A stretch of DNA of 8,726 nt. Source: Mycobacterium sp. (GTDB lineage Bacteria > Actinomycetota > Actinomycetes > Mycobacteriales > Mycobacteriaceae). A model generated the notes under the pieces. The model had not been told where the DNA came from and did not search any database. It saw only the letters and a program-made list of their open reading frames with translations. A program made the position numbers and the translations under genes. Position 1 is the stretch's first letter. Each line of letters starts with the position of its first letter. The stretch lies in contig JAOPWF010000121.1 of NCBI GenBank assembly GCA_025965815.1, positions 1-8,726 on the forward strand. The letters run 5' to 3'. This document shows positions 1 through 8,427 of the stretch, in pieces.

Positions 1-348
1 GACGGCCAGCAGCCCGTCACCCTTCGTCGAGCCGGCATGGCCCTCGTAGCGGTCTACGATGCCCAGCACCAGGTCGCGATAGCGCCCCACCAGCATCCGG
101 TAGGTTTCGGGCTCCACTCGAGTGGACAACACCGTCGAATCGACCAGATCGGCGAACAGGATCGTCAGCCGCCGGATCTCACCGGGTTCACCGGGGGCGG
201 TGAGCAGATCCTCGGCCTCGGCGTTGCCGCCGTCGACAGCCAGCACTCGGCCCGCCAGCGCCGACGCGGTTACCCGATCACCGCGGTTAATCGCCTCCAC
301 GGCGCGATCAAGCAGCTCATCAATCGATGCAGCTCGACCGTGGGTCAC
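1..348 (-). CDS. Class III adenylate/guanylate cyclase domain protein, N-terminal part (runs off the left edge)
   Basis: The first 116 codons of a minus-strand gene are visible. Seen: an N-terminal helical stretch of about 55 residues (IDELLDRAVEAINRGDRV), then the start of a class III cyclase domain. LTILFADLVDST carries the first metal-binding Asp (D67) and TKGDGLLAV the second (D111). Known: these two Asp residues hold the metals that turn ATP into cAMP (or GTP into cGMP). In similar long mycobacterial proteins the cyclase is followed by an AAA/NB-ARC-type ATPase region, which would lie outside this window. The GTG at 348 is the first start available, because an in-frame TGA lies five codons upstream; no strong Shine-Dalgarno precedes it, so a later start is possible. 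It is divergent from the secreted protein gene at 602. The domain call is firm; substrate and full architecture cannot be seen. Confidence 0.85.
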   Translation of the reverse strand, partial: MTHGRAASIDELLDRAVEAINRGDRVTASALAGRVLAVDGGNAEAEDLLTAPGEPGEIRRLTILFADLVDSTVLSTRVEPETYRMLVGRYRDLVLGIVDRYEGHAGSTKGDGLLAV

Positions 349-601
349 GTCGATATCGTGTCACTGCCAGCAGCTCACGGGGCCATATCGCCCTGGCGAC
401 CCCATCGGACGAGTCCGGTCAACGTCGGGACACACCGCGAAACGATCCTGCAAGCCGCCTCAGCAATGCGGACTGACAGGCGGAGAGAGATTCCAGTTAG
501 CGGGGCTGTCGATGTGTGTCAGCAGGGATGTCCCGAATTTGCTGGCGCGTGACGATAAGCGATGTCAGAACACTTCCCGACCATCAAGGGTAGCCACCAT
601 C

Positions 602-895
602 ATGAAGAAGTTGACCATCATCACCGCCACCGCCGGCACCCTGGCGGCCACCGCTCTCGGATTAGCCGCTACGGCTACGGCGGCTCCGCTCGCGGGCTCA
701 TCGGCCGTCGACACCGTCAATGGCCTGCGAGCCGAAGGTTACAGCGTCCAACTCAACGGGACGACCGCTGTTCCGCTGGGGCGGTGCACCACCACCGCCG
801 TTCACGGACTGCCCACAGCTTCCCCGGGTCAGGCGGCCAACCCGACACGACTCACTACCGTCTACGTCGACATATCCTGCCCGGACAACGTCTAA
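602..895 (+). CDS. Small predicted secreted protein, 97 aa, mycobacterial type, function unknown
   Basis: The protein begins MKKLTIITATAGTLAATALG and continues into an Ala-rich stretch ending ATAA around residue 28. This is a clear Sec signal peptide with an AxA-like cleavage site. The mature part is about 69 residues and has two cysteines (C62 and C93, the second near the C-terminus in DISCPDNV) that could form one disulfide after export. ATG 602 was chosen because the signal peptide begins there and AAGGGTAG lies about nine bases upstream. The same frame is open further upstream, but that extension would bury the signal peptide. The layout resembles small exported mycobacterial proteins annotated as hypothetical. 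It stands alone, divergent from the cyclase gene. A cell-envelope or extracellular role is inferred from the signal only. Confidence 0.8.
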   Translation: MKKLTIITATAGTLAATALGLAATATAAPLAGSSAVDTVNGLRAEGYSVQLNGTTAVPLGRCTTTAVHGLPTASPGQAANPTRLTTVYVDISCPDNV

Positions 896-1307
896 TCGAG
901 GCGTGCCAACACTGCACACCGGCCCGGCCAACGTCGTCCGATTACCGCCGTCGCGCCAAGGCTTGGAGGTCGTTGTGCGACGGACGACCGAACATGCCGA
1001 GGCAGCGGCTCTCCCATTGCTGTGACGCACGCCGGCACCGCCCGGTATGTGCACACCGCCGGGAACGCTTGAACGGCAACGCGATTGGCCCCTGAGCCGT
1101 GGAACCCGTTGCCACCGAATCATTTACCCCTATATCTCCGACAAGAAACTAGGTGCCGCCACGCTGTCCAGGTAGCGAAATACCCACTGGCGCGGGGGGC
1201 CGTTGTTGGGTGTCAGCACTGACGACATCGGTCTGCACCAATGGGATTCTTGGAGGCAGGGTGAAACCAAAGCCAGACCCGAAGACTACCTACTGAGGAG
1301 TTCCGCC
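896..1307. other. Intergenic stretch of 412 bp without a recognisable gene
   Basis: No frame on either strand gives a protein I recognise; the open frames here are low-complexity Arg/Pro/Ser-rich translations typical of GC-rich shadow frames. An AT-richer patch at about 1121-1147, unusual for this window, contains TATATCT and could be a promoter -10 region for the small secreted protein gene at 1308, although it would imply a leader of more than 150 bases. A GAGGAG ribosome binding site closes the region. I see no convincing terminator or repeat. Confidence 0.4.
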
Positions 1308-1499
1308 ATGAAGATCAAACTGAGATATTTCCCGCCGTTATTGATTGCTGCCGCGGCTGCCGTCGCGATCGCCGGCGCGCCGATCGCCGCCGCCGACCCT
1401 GCCCCGAGCCCGGGGTACTTTCAGGGCCCAGACTATGTCGGCTCCAGCTCCCCCGGGGCGGATCCCTCCGTCCCCCTTGGCACGCAGTTCATGCAGTAA
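1308..1499 (+). CDS. Very small predicted secreted peptide, 63 aa, function unknown
   Basis: The product starts MKIKLRYFPPLLIAAAAAVA and has a positively charged N-terminus, a hydrophobic Ala-rich core and an AAA-DP junction at residues 27-31, so signal peptidase I cleavage after A29 is likely. The mature peptide would be only about 34 residues, rich in Pro, Gly and Ser (for example GPDYVGSSSPGADPSVPLG), with no Cys and no predicted fold. ATG 1308 is preceded by GAGGAG at 1295-1300, about seven bases away, which is the best ribosome binding site in the left third of the window. A start at TTG 1203 would add 35 charged residues before the signal peptide and was rejected. Its neighbours say nothing about function. 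I am fairly confident it is a gene and unsure what it does. Confidence 0.7.
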   Translation: MKIKLRYFPPLLIAAAAAVAIAGAPIAAADPAPSPGYFQGPDYVGSSSPGADPSVPLGTQFMQ

Positions 1500-1548
1500 C
1501 GCCACGCCGATAAGCGCCTCAGCCGCCGTGTTGGCGCCCCGACAACGC

Positions 1549-1769
1549 TTAGTGCGATGCTCCGGCCGGTTCCCTGATTTGGCTCAGTTCGGCGCGGGCG
1601 TGCCGCTCGACTAGTGGTGGAACAAAGTCCCGTGTATGCGGCTGTTTTCGAATCTCGCGCGCGCGTTCTCGATGGCGAAGGCTATCTGAGCAGGCGGGAT
1701 ATGCGGATACTTGCTGGCCAGACGGCGCTCGACGTCGGCAATCAACTGCGGATCGCTGATCGTGACCAT
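1549..1769 (-). pseudogene. Three-helix-bundle dimerization domain protein, frameshifted
   Basis: Two reading frames together give one small protein of about 72 residues. The first frame, from ATG 1769, reads MVTISDPQLIADVERRLASK and on to ENSRI (residue 45), then runs into a false tail (HGTLFHH) and a stop at 1611. The second frame continues exactly where it should, RDFVPPLVERHARAELSQI, to a stop at 1549. The sequence resembles the short mycobacterial proteins annotated as three-helix-bundle dimerization domain proteins, in which a helix is followed by an I/V-RDFVP-hydrophobic-VE motif. The break coincides with a doubled AC dinucleotide (GTGT at 1632-1635 on the plus strand); removing one copy restores SRIRDFVP. 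GGAGG lies about 12 bases before ATG 1769. The indel may be real or a sequencing error. Cellular role unknown. Confidence 0.7.
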
Positions 1770-1827
1770 TGAGAGAGCTTGCCTCCGAGACCGCCAACGG
1801 TCCACCCGTGTTCAGATTTGCGTTACC

Positions 1828-1847
1828 TCGGCGTCTTTAGTGCTCTA
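1828..1847. promoter_or_regulatory. Possible DosR box between divergent small genes
   Basis: The 20-mer TCGGCGTCTTTAGTGCTCTA matches the DosR consensus TTSGGGACTWWAGTCCCSAA at 14 of 20 positions by hand count, with an intact CTTTAGT centre but a damaged GGG/CCC frame. It sits almost midway between two divergent starts: 58 bp from ATG 1769 (minus) and 61 bp from TTG 1909 (plus). There is no partner site 20-22 bp away. Suggestive only. Confidence 0.3.
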
Positions 1848-1867
1848 GCGCGCGCGATCTCATCCGT

Positions 1868-1911
1868 CAGATGAGAGGATCCTTAGATGCAGATGAGAGG
1901 ATCCTTAATTG
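1868..1911 (+). repeat. 22-bp tandem duplication covering the ribosome binding site of the 1909 ORF
   Basis: The 18-mer CAGATGAGAGGATCCTTA occurs at 1868-1885 and again at 1890-1907. Each copy is followed by a similar four bases (GATG, then ATTG), giving two 22-bp units. The unit contains GAGAGG, a good Shine-Dalgarno core. The second copy places it eight bases before the TTG start at 1909; the first places it before an ATG at 1887 that opens only a 10-codon frame. It looks like a recent slippage duplication. Confidence 0.85.
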
Positions 1912-2226
1912 ACCGATGACACCGGGGTGGCCCAGGCGCGAGTACTCCTCACAGCGCTATACGAGCAGGTCGCCGAGATATCGCGGCAACTCGAAGCAGC
2001 GGAGAGCCGCGGACATCGCATGTCGATACGCGGTGCTGCTCAGGACCACAGGCAGCAGGCCACGCTGCGGCGAGACTTGCATGAGGCGCAACGCCTCATC
2101 GACGGTCTGAACCGCCGGTTCCCTGCGGCACGTGATGTCCCGGTCAATGTGGAATCTAACGGGACGAAGACCGGTGGTGGCCTGGTTGTCGATGCTGAAG
2201 AACTGGGTCTTGGGGCGGGTGTCTAA
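1909..2226 (+). CDS. Hypothetical coiled-coil protein with a C-terminus read from antisense pseudogene DNA
   Basis: This 105-residue frame starts at TTG 1909 with GAGAGG eight bases upstream. Residues 9-70 are helical and charged with a heptad-like pattern (LLTALYEQVAEISRQLEAAE, then ATLRRDLHEAQRLIDGLNRR), suggesting a short coiled coil; there is no signal peptide or membrane segment. From about residue 74 the DNA is antisense to a decayed D-Ala-D-Ala carboxypeptidase fragment, so the last 32 residues (from about RDVPVNVESN to ELGLGAGV) are probably not native. The original gene probably ended just after NRRFPAA or continued into sequence now lost. It is divergent from the three-helix-bundle pseudogene. 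I do not recognise its function; whether the chimeric frame is expressed is uncertain. Confidence 0.5.
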   Translation: MTDDTGVAQARVLLTALYEQVAEISRQLEAAESRGHRMSIRGAAQDHRQQATLRRDLHEAQRLIDGLNRRFPAARDVPVNVESNGTKTGGGLVVDAEELGLGAGV

Positions 2227-2446
2227 CATGACCGGATCGCCGGCCTTGTCCCCCCGGGTTGATGAGGATGTCGAAGAGGTTGTCGTTGACCATGATCGGG
2301 GTGACCACGCCCTCCTTGGTCTGGTACGGGTTCCACAGCTTGTCGTTCACCAGTACATCGCCGCTGATCGACGTGATGCCGGCGGCCTTGACCTCGCCGG
2401 CGAGCTTGTCGAGCCCAGCTAACGGGTCGGCGGCGACGGGCTTCAC
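2128..2446 (-). pseudogene. Fragment of a D-alanyl-D-alanine carboxypeptidase (PBP4/DacB, peptidase S13)
   Basis: One minus frame (2446 to about 2256) reads LDKLAGEVKAAGITSISGDV and on through LWNPYQTKEGVVTPIMVNDN to LINPG. A shifted frame (about 2249 to 2128) continues DKAGDPVMLDTRPKTQFFS, then DNQATTG and, more weakly, IDRDIT. The joined sequence matches the region of S13 family enzymes between the SxxK and SxN motifs. These periplasmic penicillin-binding proteins trim or cleave peptidoglycan cross-links. Only about 105 of the usual 450-530 residues remain, and none of the catalytic motifs (SxxK, SxN, KTG) is present, so it cannot be active. The shift lies in a run of six C on the plus strand (2250-2255); five would restore the frame. 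An in-frame TGA lies just upstream of 2446. It is a relic from a gene whose other parts are not here. Confidence 0.8.
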
Positions 2447-2673
2447 CCTGCTTTGTGTCGGGCTGACTGTTCAGGCTGACCAGATGGCGCAACTCGAACC
2501 TGCGACCAACCGAGGTCCAAACCGTAGGTCCCGATTCCTCCGGTTTGCCTCAACTTTCGTTGTGCGAGAACCGGTTTAGCTGTCTTGAAGGTCCGGTGAG
2601 CACCTAGCTATTCTGGTCGATTCCCAGTCAAGCGTTCAAAGGACCCTTTCACCGGGCGCAATGTCCTCGCTAT

Positions 2674-2693
2674 GCAAGGCCTAAAGACCTTTA
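2674..2693. promoter_or_regulatory. Weak distal DosR-box-like site
   Basis: The core AGGCCTAAAGACCT (2677-2690) is nearly symmetric and matches 10 of the 14 core positions of the DosR consensus GGGACTWWAGTCCC, keeping the CTAAAG centre. It lies about 62 bp, roughly six helical turns, upstream of the tandem boxes at 2736-2777. It could be an auxiliary upstream site for acg or chance. Confidence 0.3.
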
Positions 2694-2735
2694 CCGGTCC
2701 CTCCGGCAGCACTCACCACAAGTTCGGCGGCCACC

Positions 2736-2777
2736 GCGGGCCCTATGGCGCCCGCAGTCGAGGACTAATGACCCTGG
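2736..2777 (+). promoter_or_regulatory. Tandem DosR boxes in the acg promoter
   Basis: The proximal site, core AGGACTAATGACCC (2761-2774), matches the DosR consensus core GGGACTWWAGTCCC at 11 of 14 positions. The distal site (2736-2755, core GGCCCTATGGCGCC) matches 9 of 14 and is highly symmetric. Core-to-core spacing is 22 bp, about two helical turns, as in tandem boxes of DosR-regulated promoters. The proximal site ends about 55 bp before ATG 2833, which fits activation of acg; no clear -10 element is visible. The distal site can also be drawn as a GCGGGC/GCCCGC hairpin, but with no T-tract it is unlikely to be a terminator. Confidence 0.6.
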
Positions 2778-2832
2778 TGCCGCCCAACCGGGTCCTCAAG
2801 GGTTGGTGTCAGGCCGAAAGTGGAGGTCGATC

Positions 2833-3816
2833 ATGCCGGACACGATGATAGATGCCGAAGTACTCAAGGAAGCGGTGCATTTGGCGAGCCGTGCGCCGTC
2901 GTTGCACAACAGCCAGCCGTGGCAATGGGTGGCCGACAGTGCGGGACTGCACCTGCACGTCGACCGCAGCAGGATTCTCTACTCCACCGACAAGTCGGGG
3001 CGGGAGGCCCTCATCAGCTGCGGCGCCGTGCTCGACCATCTACGCGTCGCGATGGCGGCAACCGGGTGGACCGCTCACGTCAACAGATTTCCGAACCCGA
3101 ATAACCTCGATCATCTCGCGTCAATCGATTTCAGCCCAATGAGCCTCGTCACCGATGGCCATCGCCGCCTGGCCGACGCGATCCTGCGCCGTCGGACCGA
3201 TCGGCTTCCTTTCGCCGCCCCGACGAACTGGGAGTCCTTCGAACCAGTGCTGCGCAACGCCTTCGATGCTGGGGCAGCGCACCTCGACGTGATAGCCGAA
3301 GAGCTGCGCCCGCGACTGGCCGAGGCGTCACAACTTACCGAATCGCTGCGACTGTACGATTCCTATTACCATGCTGAATTAAACTGGTGGACCGGTCATT
3401 TCGAGAACTCTGATGGGATTCCGCGCAGTTCACTGGTGTCGGCAGCCGAAAGTGATCGAGTCGACGTCGGACGTTCATTCCCTGTGACGCATCACAGCCA
3501 GCGCCGGGCCGGCGTTGAAGAAGACCAGTCCAAAGTGCTGGTTCTGTCCACCGATGAGGACACCCGGGATGACGCGTTAAGGTGCGGCGAAGTGTTGTCC
3601 GCCGTGCTGCTGGAGTGCACTTTGGCCGGAATGGCGACGTGCACACTGACACATCTCACGGAGCTGCGGTCGAGCCGGAGCCTGATCGGCGCCTTGACCG
3701 CACGGGCGGCTATGCCGCAGTTGTTGATTCGGGTTGGCGAAGCGCCTGTCCTTGGCGAAGTGCCGCCGATGACACCGCGGAGGCCATTGGCCGACGTCCT
3801 GGTGTGGCCCTCGTAG
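2833..3816 (+). CDS. acg: Acg family FMN-binding protein, nitroreductase-like fold (Rv2032-type)
   Basis: The 327-residue product aligns along its whole length, as recalled, with M. tuberculosis Acg (Rv2032, about 331 aa). Shared segments include N-terminal MPDTM, SRAPSLHNSQPW (residues 19-30), GREALISCGAVLDH, RRRTDRLPFA (119-128), TESLRLYDSYYHAELNWWTG, SSLVSAAESDR and C-terminal TPRRPL. Known: the Acg family has a doubled nitroreductase fold in one chain, with a lid over the FMN. Members are induced by DosR in hypoxia, and some lack ordinary nitroreductase activity, so flavin storage or a special redox role has been proposed. ATG 2833 was chosen because GGAGG lies six bases upstream and the N-terminus matches Acg; the frame is open ten codons further. 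DosR boxes precede it, so DosR control is likely. In M. tuberculosis acg lies beside hspX; here it is upstream of the devRS operon. Cytoplasmic; no signal peptide. Confidence 0.92.
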   Translation: MPDTMIDAEVLKEAVHLASRAPSLHNSQPWQWVADSAGLHLHVDRSRILYSTDKSGREALISCGAVLDHLRVAMAATGWTAHVNRFPNPNNLDHLASIDFSPMSLVTDGHRRLADAILRRRTDRLPFAAPTNWESFEPVLRNAFDAGAAHLDVIAEELRPRLAEASQLTESLRLYDSYYHAELNWWTGHFENSDGIPRSSLVSAAESDRVDVGRSFPVTHHSQRRAGVEEDQSKVLVLSTDEDTRDDALRCGEVLSAVLLECTLAGMATCTLTHLTELRSSRSLIGALTARAAMPQLLIRVGEAPVLGEVPPMTPRRPLADVLVWPS

Positions 3817-3827
3817 CCCGGTTGAGT

Positions 3828-3895
3828 GTCGGGACCAATGACAACTGATCAGGGACTAAAGGCCCCTGAGATCGTAGTGGTTTCGCCGCTAGCGT
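3828..3895 (+). promoter_or_regulatory. Strong DosR-type promoter for the universal stress protein-devR-devS operon
   Basis: Two DosR boxes lie head to tail. The proximal core GGGACTAAAGGCCC (3852-3865) matches the consensus GGGACTWWAGTCCC at 13 of 14 positions and is the best site in the window. The distal core GGGACCAATGACAA (3831-3844) matches 9 of 14 with a perfect GGGAC half. Spacing is 21 bp, two helical turns. TAGCGT at 3890-3895 is a suitable -10 element, about 22 bp after the proximal box, predicting a transcript start near 3902 and a leader of about 30 bases before ATG 3931. The equivalent M. tuberculosis promoter, upstream of Rv3134c, is autoregulated by DosR, so positive feedback is expected. 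Confidence 0.85.
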
Positions 3896-3930
3896 CTGAA
3901 CCATGGATACGACGAACCCGGGAGCCCACG

Positions 3931-4797
3931 ATGCAAGAGCACCACTTCCCGCCACCTTCAGTAGTCGTGGGCATCGACGGCTCGCGGGCAGCAGTCCGCG
4001 CGGCGCTGTGGGGCGTCGACGAGGCGGTCAGCCGCGACATCCCCCTGCGCCTGGTGTACGCCATACCTCCGGCCGGCACGGCGGAGATTGATCCCCCGGC
4101 CGAGGCACGCAAGCTCGCCGCGGCCGAAATCGCAGTTCGCCACGCGCTTATGGCGGTCGAGTCAACGGAGGAGCCTGTCAAGATCGAAGTGGAGATCGTG
4201 CAGGGCCGCCCGACTCGCACGCTGATTGACGCCTCCCTGTCGGCGGCGGTGATCTGCGTCGGCGCAGTGGGTCTGGACCATTTCGCGCGGGGCCGGGTCG
4301 GCTCGACCGCTGCAGCACTGGCCACATCCGCGCACTGCACGGTGGCCATCATACGGAGAAATGACGGCGTGACCTCGGCGAAACCCGATGCGATCCTCGT
4401 CTACGTCGGCACGTCCCCGGATGATGACGCGGTACTGCAGGCAGCCGTCGACGAGGCCCTAGTGCGCGGAACGCGACTACACGCGGTGACGGCGTGGCAA
4501 TCGCGGTTCAGTGACACCCACGACAGCCAAGCTGTCGCAGACGGAAATCGCCGCGTACACGCCCAGCTCGACCGCCGGCTCGAACGCTGTTCGCAATGTC
4601 ACCCAGACCTAGAGGTCACCTCTGCTGCGGTACACGGCAGCTTCCTGGATCATCTCGCCAAGATCGCGGATTCGATTGAATTGGTGGTTATGGGCACCCA
4701 CGACCACGACGTCGCGCAACTCGTCGGACCGGCAGGCAACGCGGTGCTGCAGAGCACGGACTGCTCCGTCCTCATCGTCGGCCGCCAACACCTCTGA
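3931..4797 (+). CDS. Universal stress protein, two tandem USP domains (Rv3134c-like)
   Basis: The 288-residue protein has two USP domains. Domain 1 (about residues 8-145) begins [13 protein letters not shown] and carries the full ATP-binding signature G-2x-G-9x-G-S/T in [16 protein letters not shown]. Domain 2 (about 155-288) ends [20 protein letters not shown] and then LIVGR. Its signature is degenerate, with Asp and Pro where Gly and Ser/Thr are expected, so it probably does not bind ATP. A CSQCH sequence lies at residues 220-224. Known: tandem-type USPs are abundant in DosR regulons; Rv3134c is cotranscribed with devR-devS. ATG 3931 follows GGGAG by seven bases and suits the predicted leader; the upstream GTG at 3826 would place the DosR boxes inside the coding sequence. 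It is the first gene of the operon, with an 85-bp gap to devR. Cytoplasmic; exact role unknown. Confidence 0.9.
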   Translation: MQEHHFPPPSVVVGIDGSRAAVRAALWGVDEAVSRDIPLRLVYAIPPAGTAEIDPPAEARKLAAAEIAVRHALMAVESTEEPVKIEVEIVQGRPTRTLIDASLSAAVICVGAVGLDHFARGRVGSTAAALATSAHCTVAIIRRNDGVTSAKPDAILVYVGTSPDDDAVLQAAVDEALVRGTRLHAVTAWQSRFSDTHDSQAVADGNRRVHAQLDRRLERCSQCHPDLEVTSAAVHGSFLDHLAKIADSIELVVMGTHDHDVAQLVGPAGNAVLQSTDCSVLIVGRQHL

Positions 4798-4882
4798 CGA
4801 ACATGGCTGCATGATGAACACATCAGGTACCGACGTCGTGGGCACCGGCCGCAATTGCGCTCAGTCATCAGAAGGGCTCGCC

Positions 4883-5530
4883 ATGGTCAAGGTCTTCTTA
4901 GTCGATGACCACGAAGTGGTCCGGCGCGGGCTGATCGACCTGCTCAGTACCGATCCCGAGCTCGACGTCATCGGCGAAGCCGGCTCGGTGGCACAGGCGC
5001 TGGTGAAGGTACCGGCATTGCAGCCCGACGTCGCTGTCCTCGATGTCCGGCTACCCGACGGCAACGGAATCGAGCTGTGCCGCGAACTGCTGTCCCGGAT
5101 GCCAGATCTGCGCTGCCTGATGCTGACATCGTTCACGTCCGACGAAGCGATGCTCGACGCAATCCTGGCCGGTGCCAGCGGTTACGTTGTGAAAGACATC
5201 AAAGGCATGGAACTGGCCCGTGCCATCAAAGATGTCGGCGCCGGTAAGTCGCTGCTCGACAATCGTGCCGCCGCTGCGCTGATGGCGAAGCTTCGCGGAG
5301 CAGCTGAGCACTCCGATCCGTTGTCCGGGCTGACCGACCAAGAGCGCGTACTGCTTGATCTGCTCGGCGAGGGTCTCACCAACAAACAGATCGCGGCCCG
5401 GATGTTTCTCGCCGAAAAGACGATCAAGAACTACGTGTCACGGCTACTGGCCAAACTCGGCATGGAACGTCGAACTCAAGCGGCGGTGTTCGTGTCCAAA
5501 CTCGACCGTCCCCGCGCGTCCGACGAATAA
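4883..5530 (+). CDS. devR: Dormancy response regulator DevR/DosR (NarL/FixJ family)
   Basis: The 215-residue protein starts [17 protein letters not shown] and is nearly collinear with M. tuberculosis DevR (217 aa). The receiver domain (1-120) has the acidic pair D8/D9, phospho-acceptor D54 (VAVLD), T82 (LMLT) and K104 (YVVKDIKG). A linker precedes the C-terminal LuxR-type helix-turn-helix (about 148-210), with [20 protein letters not shown] containing the recognition helix and DNA-contacting Lys/Asn residues. Phosphorylated by its haem sensor kinase in low O2 or with NO/CO, it dimerises, binds DosR boxes and activates the dormancy regulon. ATG 4883 follows GAAGGG and gives the conserved N-terminus. 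It is second in the operon; the kinase follows after 48 bp. No DosR box was found in the 85-bp gap upstream, so expression probably depends on the promoter at 3828-3895. The C-terminal tail (about [11 protein letters not shown]) differs from the M. tuberculosis one. Confidence 0.97.
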   Translation: MVKVFLVDDHEVVRRGLIDLLSTDPELDVIGEAGSVAQALVKVPALQPDVAVLDVRLPDGNGIELCRELLSRMPDLRCLMLTSFTSDEAMLDAILAGASGYVVKDIKGMELARAIKDVGAGKSLLDNRAAAALMAKLRGAAEHSDPLSGLTDQERVLLDLLGEGLTNKQIAARMFLAEKTIKNYVSRLLAKLGMERRTQAAVFVSKLDRPRASDE

Positions 5531-5566
5531 TCTGCGCTCAACACTCCCGCACAGGTTGATGGGTGA

Positions 5567-8302
<2,736 letters not shown>

Positions 8303-8371
8303 CGCAACCGTCACCTCCGCTCGGACCGTGTTCTTCGTTGTCTCCAGCGTGGTGCGGCGCCACCGGAGTCG

Positions 8372-8413
8372 CCAGAGACCGAAGACCCTTGTTTCGAGGA
8401 CTTGCTGCCTACC
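8372..8413 (-). promoter_or_regulatory. Weak DosR-box-like sites upstream of the Rv3131-like gene
   Basis: On the minus strand the core GGGTCTTCGGTCTC (plus coordinates 8375-8388) matches 10 of the 14 DosR core positions. A second, poorer core (plus coordinates 8397-8410, minus-strand AGGCAGCAAGTCCT, 8 of 14) lies 22 bp further upstream, the same spacing as the tandem boxes before acg. The near site begins about 70 bp before GTG 8302. Rv3131 is a DosR regulon member in M. tuberculosis, which supports a functional site here, but the matches alone are marginal. Confidence 0.4.
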
Positions 8414-8427
8414 GCACCCACTCCGCG

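Larger units (their letters stand above)
2447..2832. other. 386-bp gene-free region upstream of acg
   Basis: No credible ORF is present on either strand. The left half (2447-2640) seems to belong to the decayed patch and includes a 17-nt tRNA T-arm-like stem-loop at 2488-2504 (minus-strand loop GTTCGAG) without the rest of a tRNA. The right half is promoter DNA for the acg-like gene, with three DosR-box-like sites between 2674 and 2777, and ends with a GGAGG ribosome binding site at 2822-2826. Confidence 0.5.

Noticed and set aside
525..534. GGGATGTCCC palindrome followed by GAA, resembling a DosR box
   Set aside because: The half-sites are 4 bp too close; aligned to the 14-bp core only 8 positions match.
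122..601. Upstream in-frame extension of the secreted protein gene, and long open frames on the plus strand at 37-552
   Set aside because: They overlap the cyclase gene antisense, give Ser/Arg-rich low-complexity sequence and would bury a good signal peptide. The minus frame here has cyclase metal-site motifs.
1203..1307. 35-codon N-terminal extension of the small secreted peptide from TTG 1203
   Set aside because: It would place a charged stretch before the signal peptide, while GAGGAG lies at the right distance from ATG 1308.
2736..2755. GCGGGC/GCCCGC inverted repeat as an intrinsic terminator
   Set aside because: No T-rich tract follows and the symmetry is better explained as the distal DosR box.
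3826..3930. Upstream GTG start for the universal stress protein
   Set aside because: The added 35 residues are unlike USP N-termini, and this DNA holds two DosR boxes and the likely -10 element.
4676..4882. Extended N-terminus of DevR
   Set aside because: It overlaps the USP gene and has no similarity to receiver domains; ATG 4883 gives the family start MVKVFLVDD.
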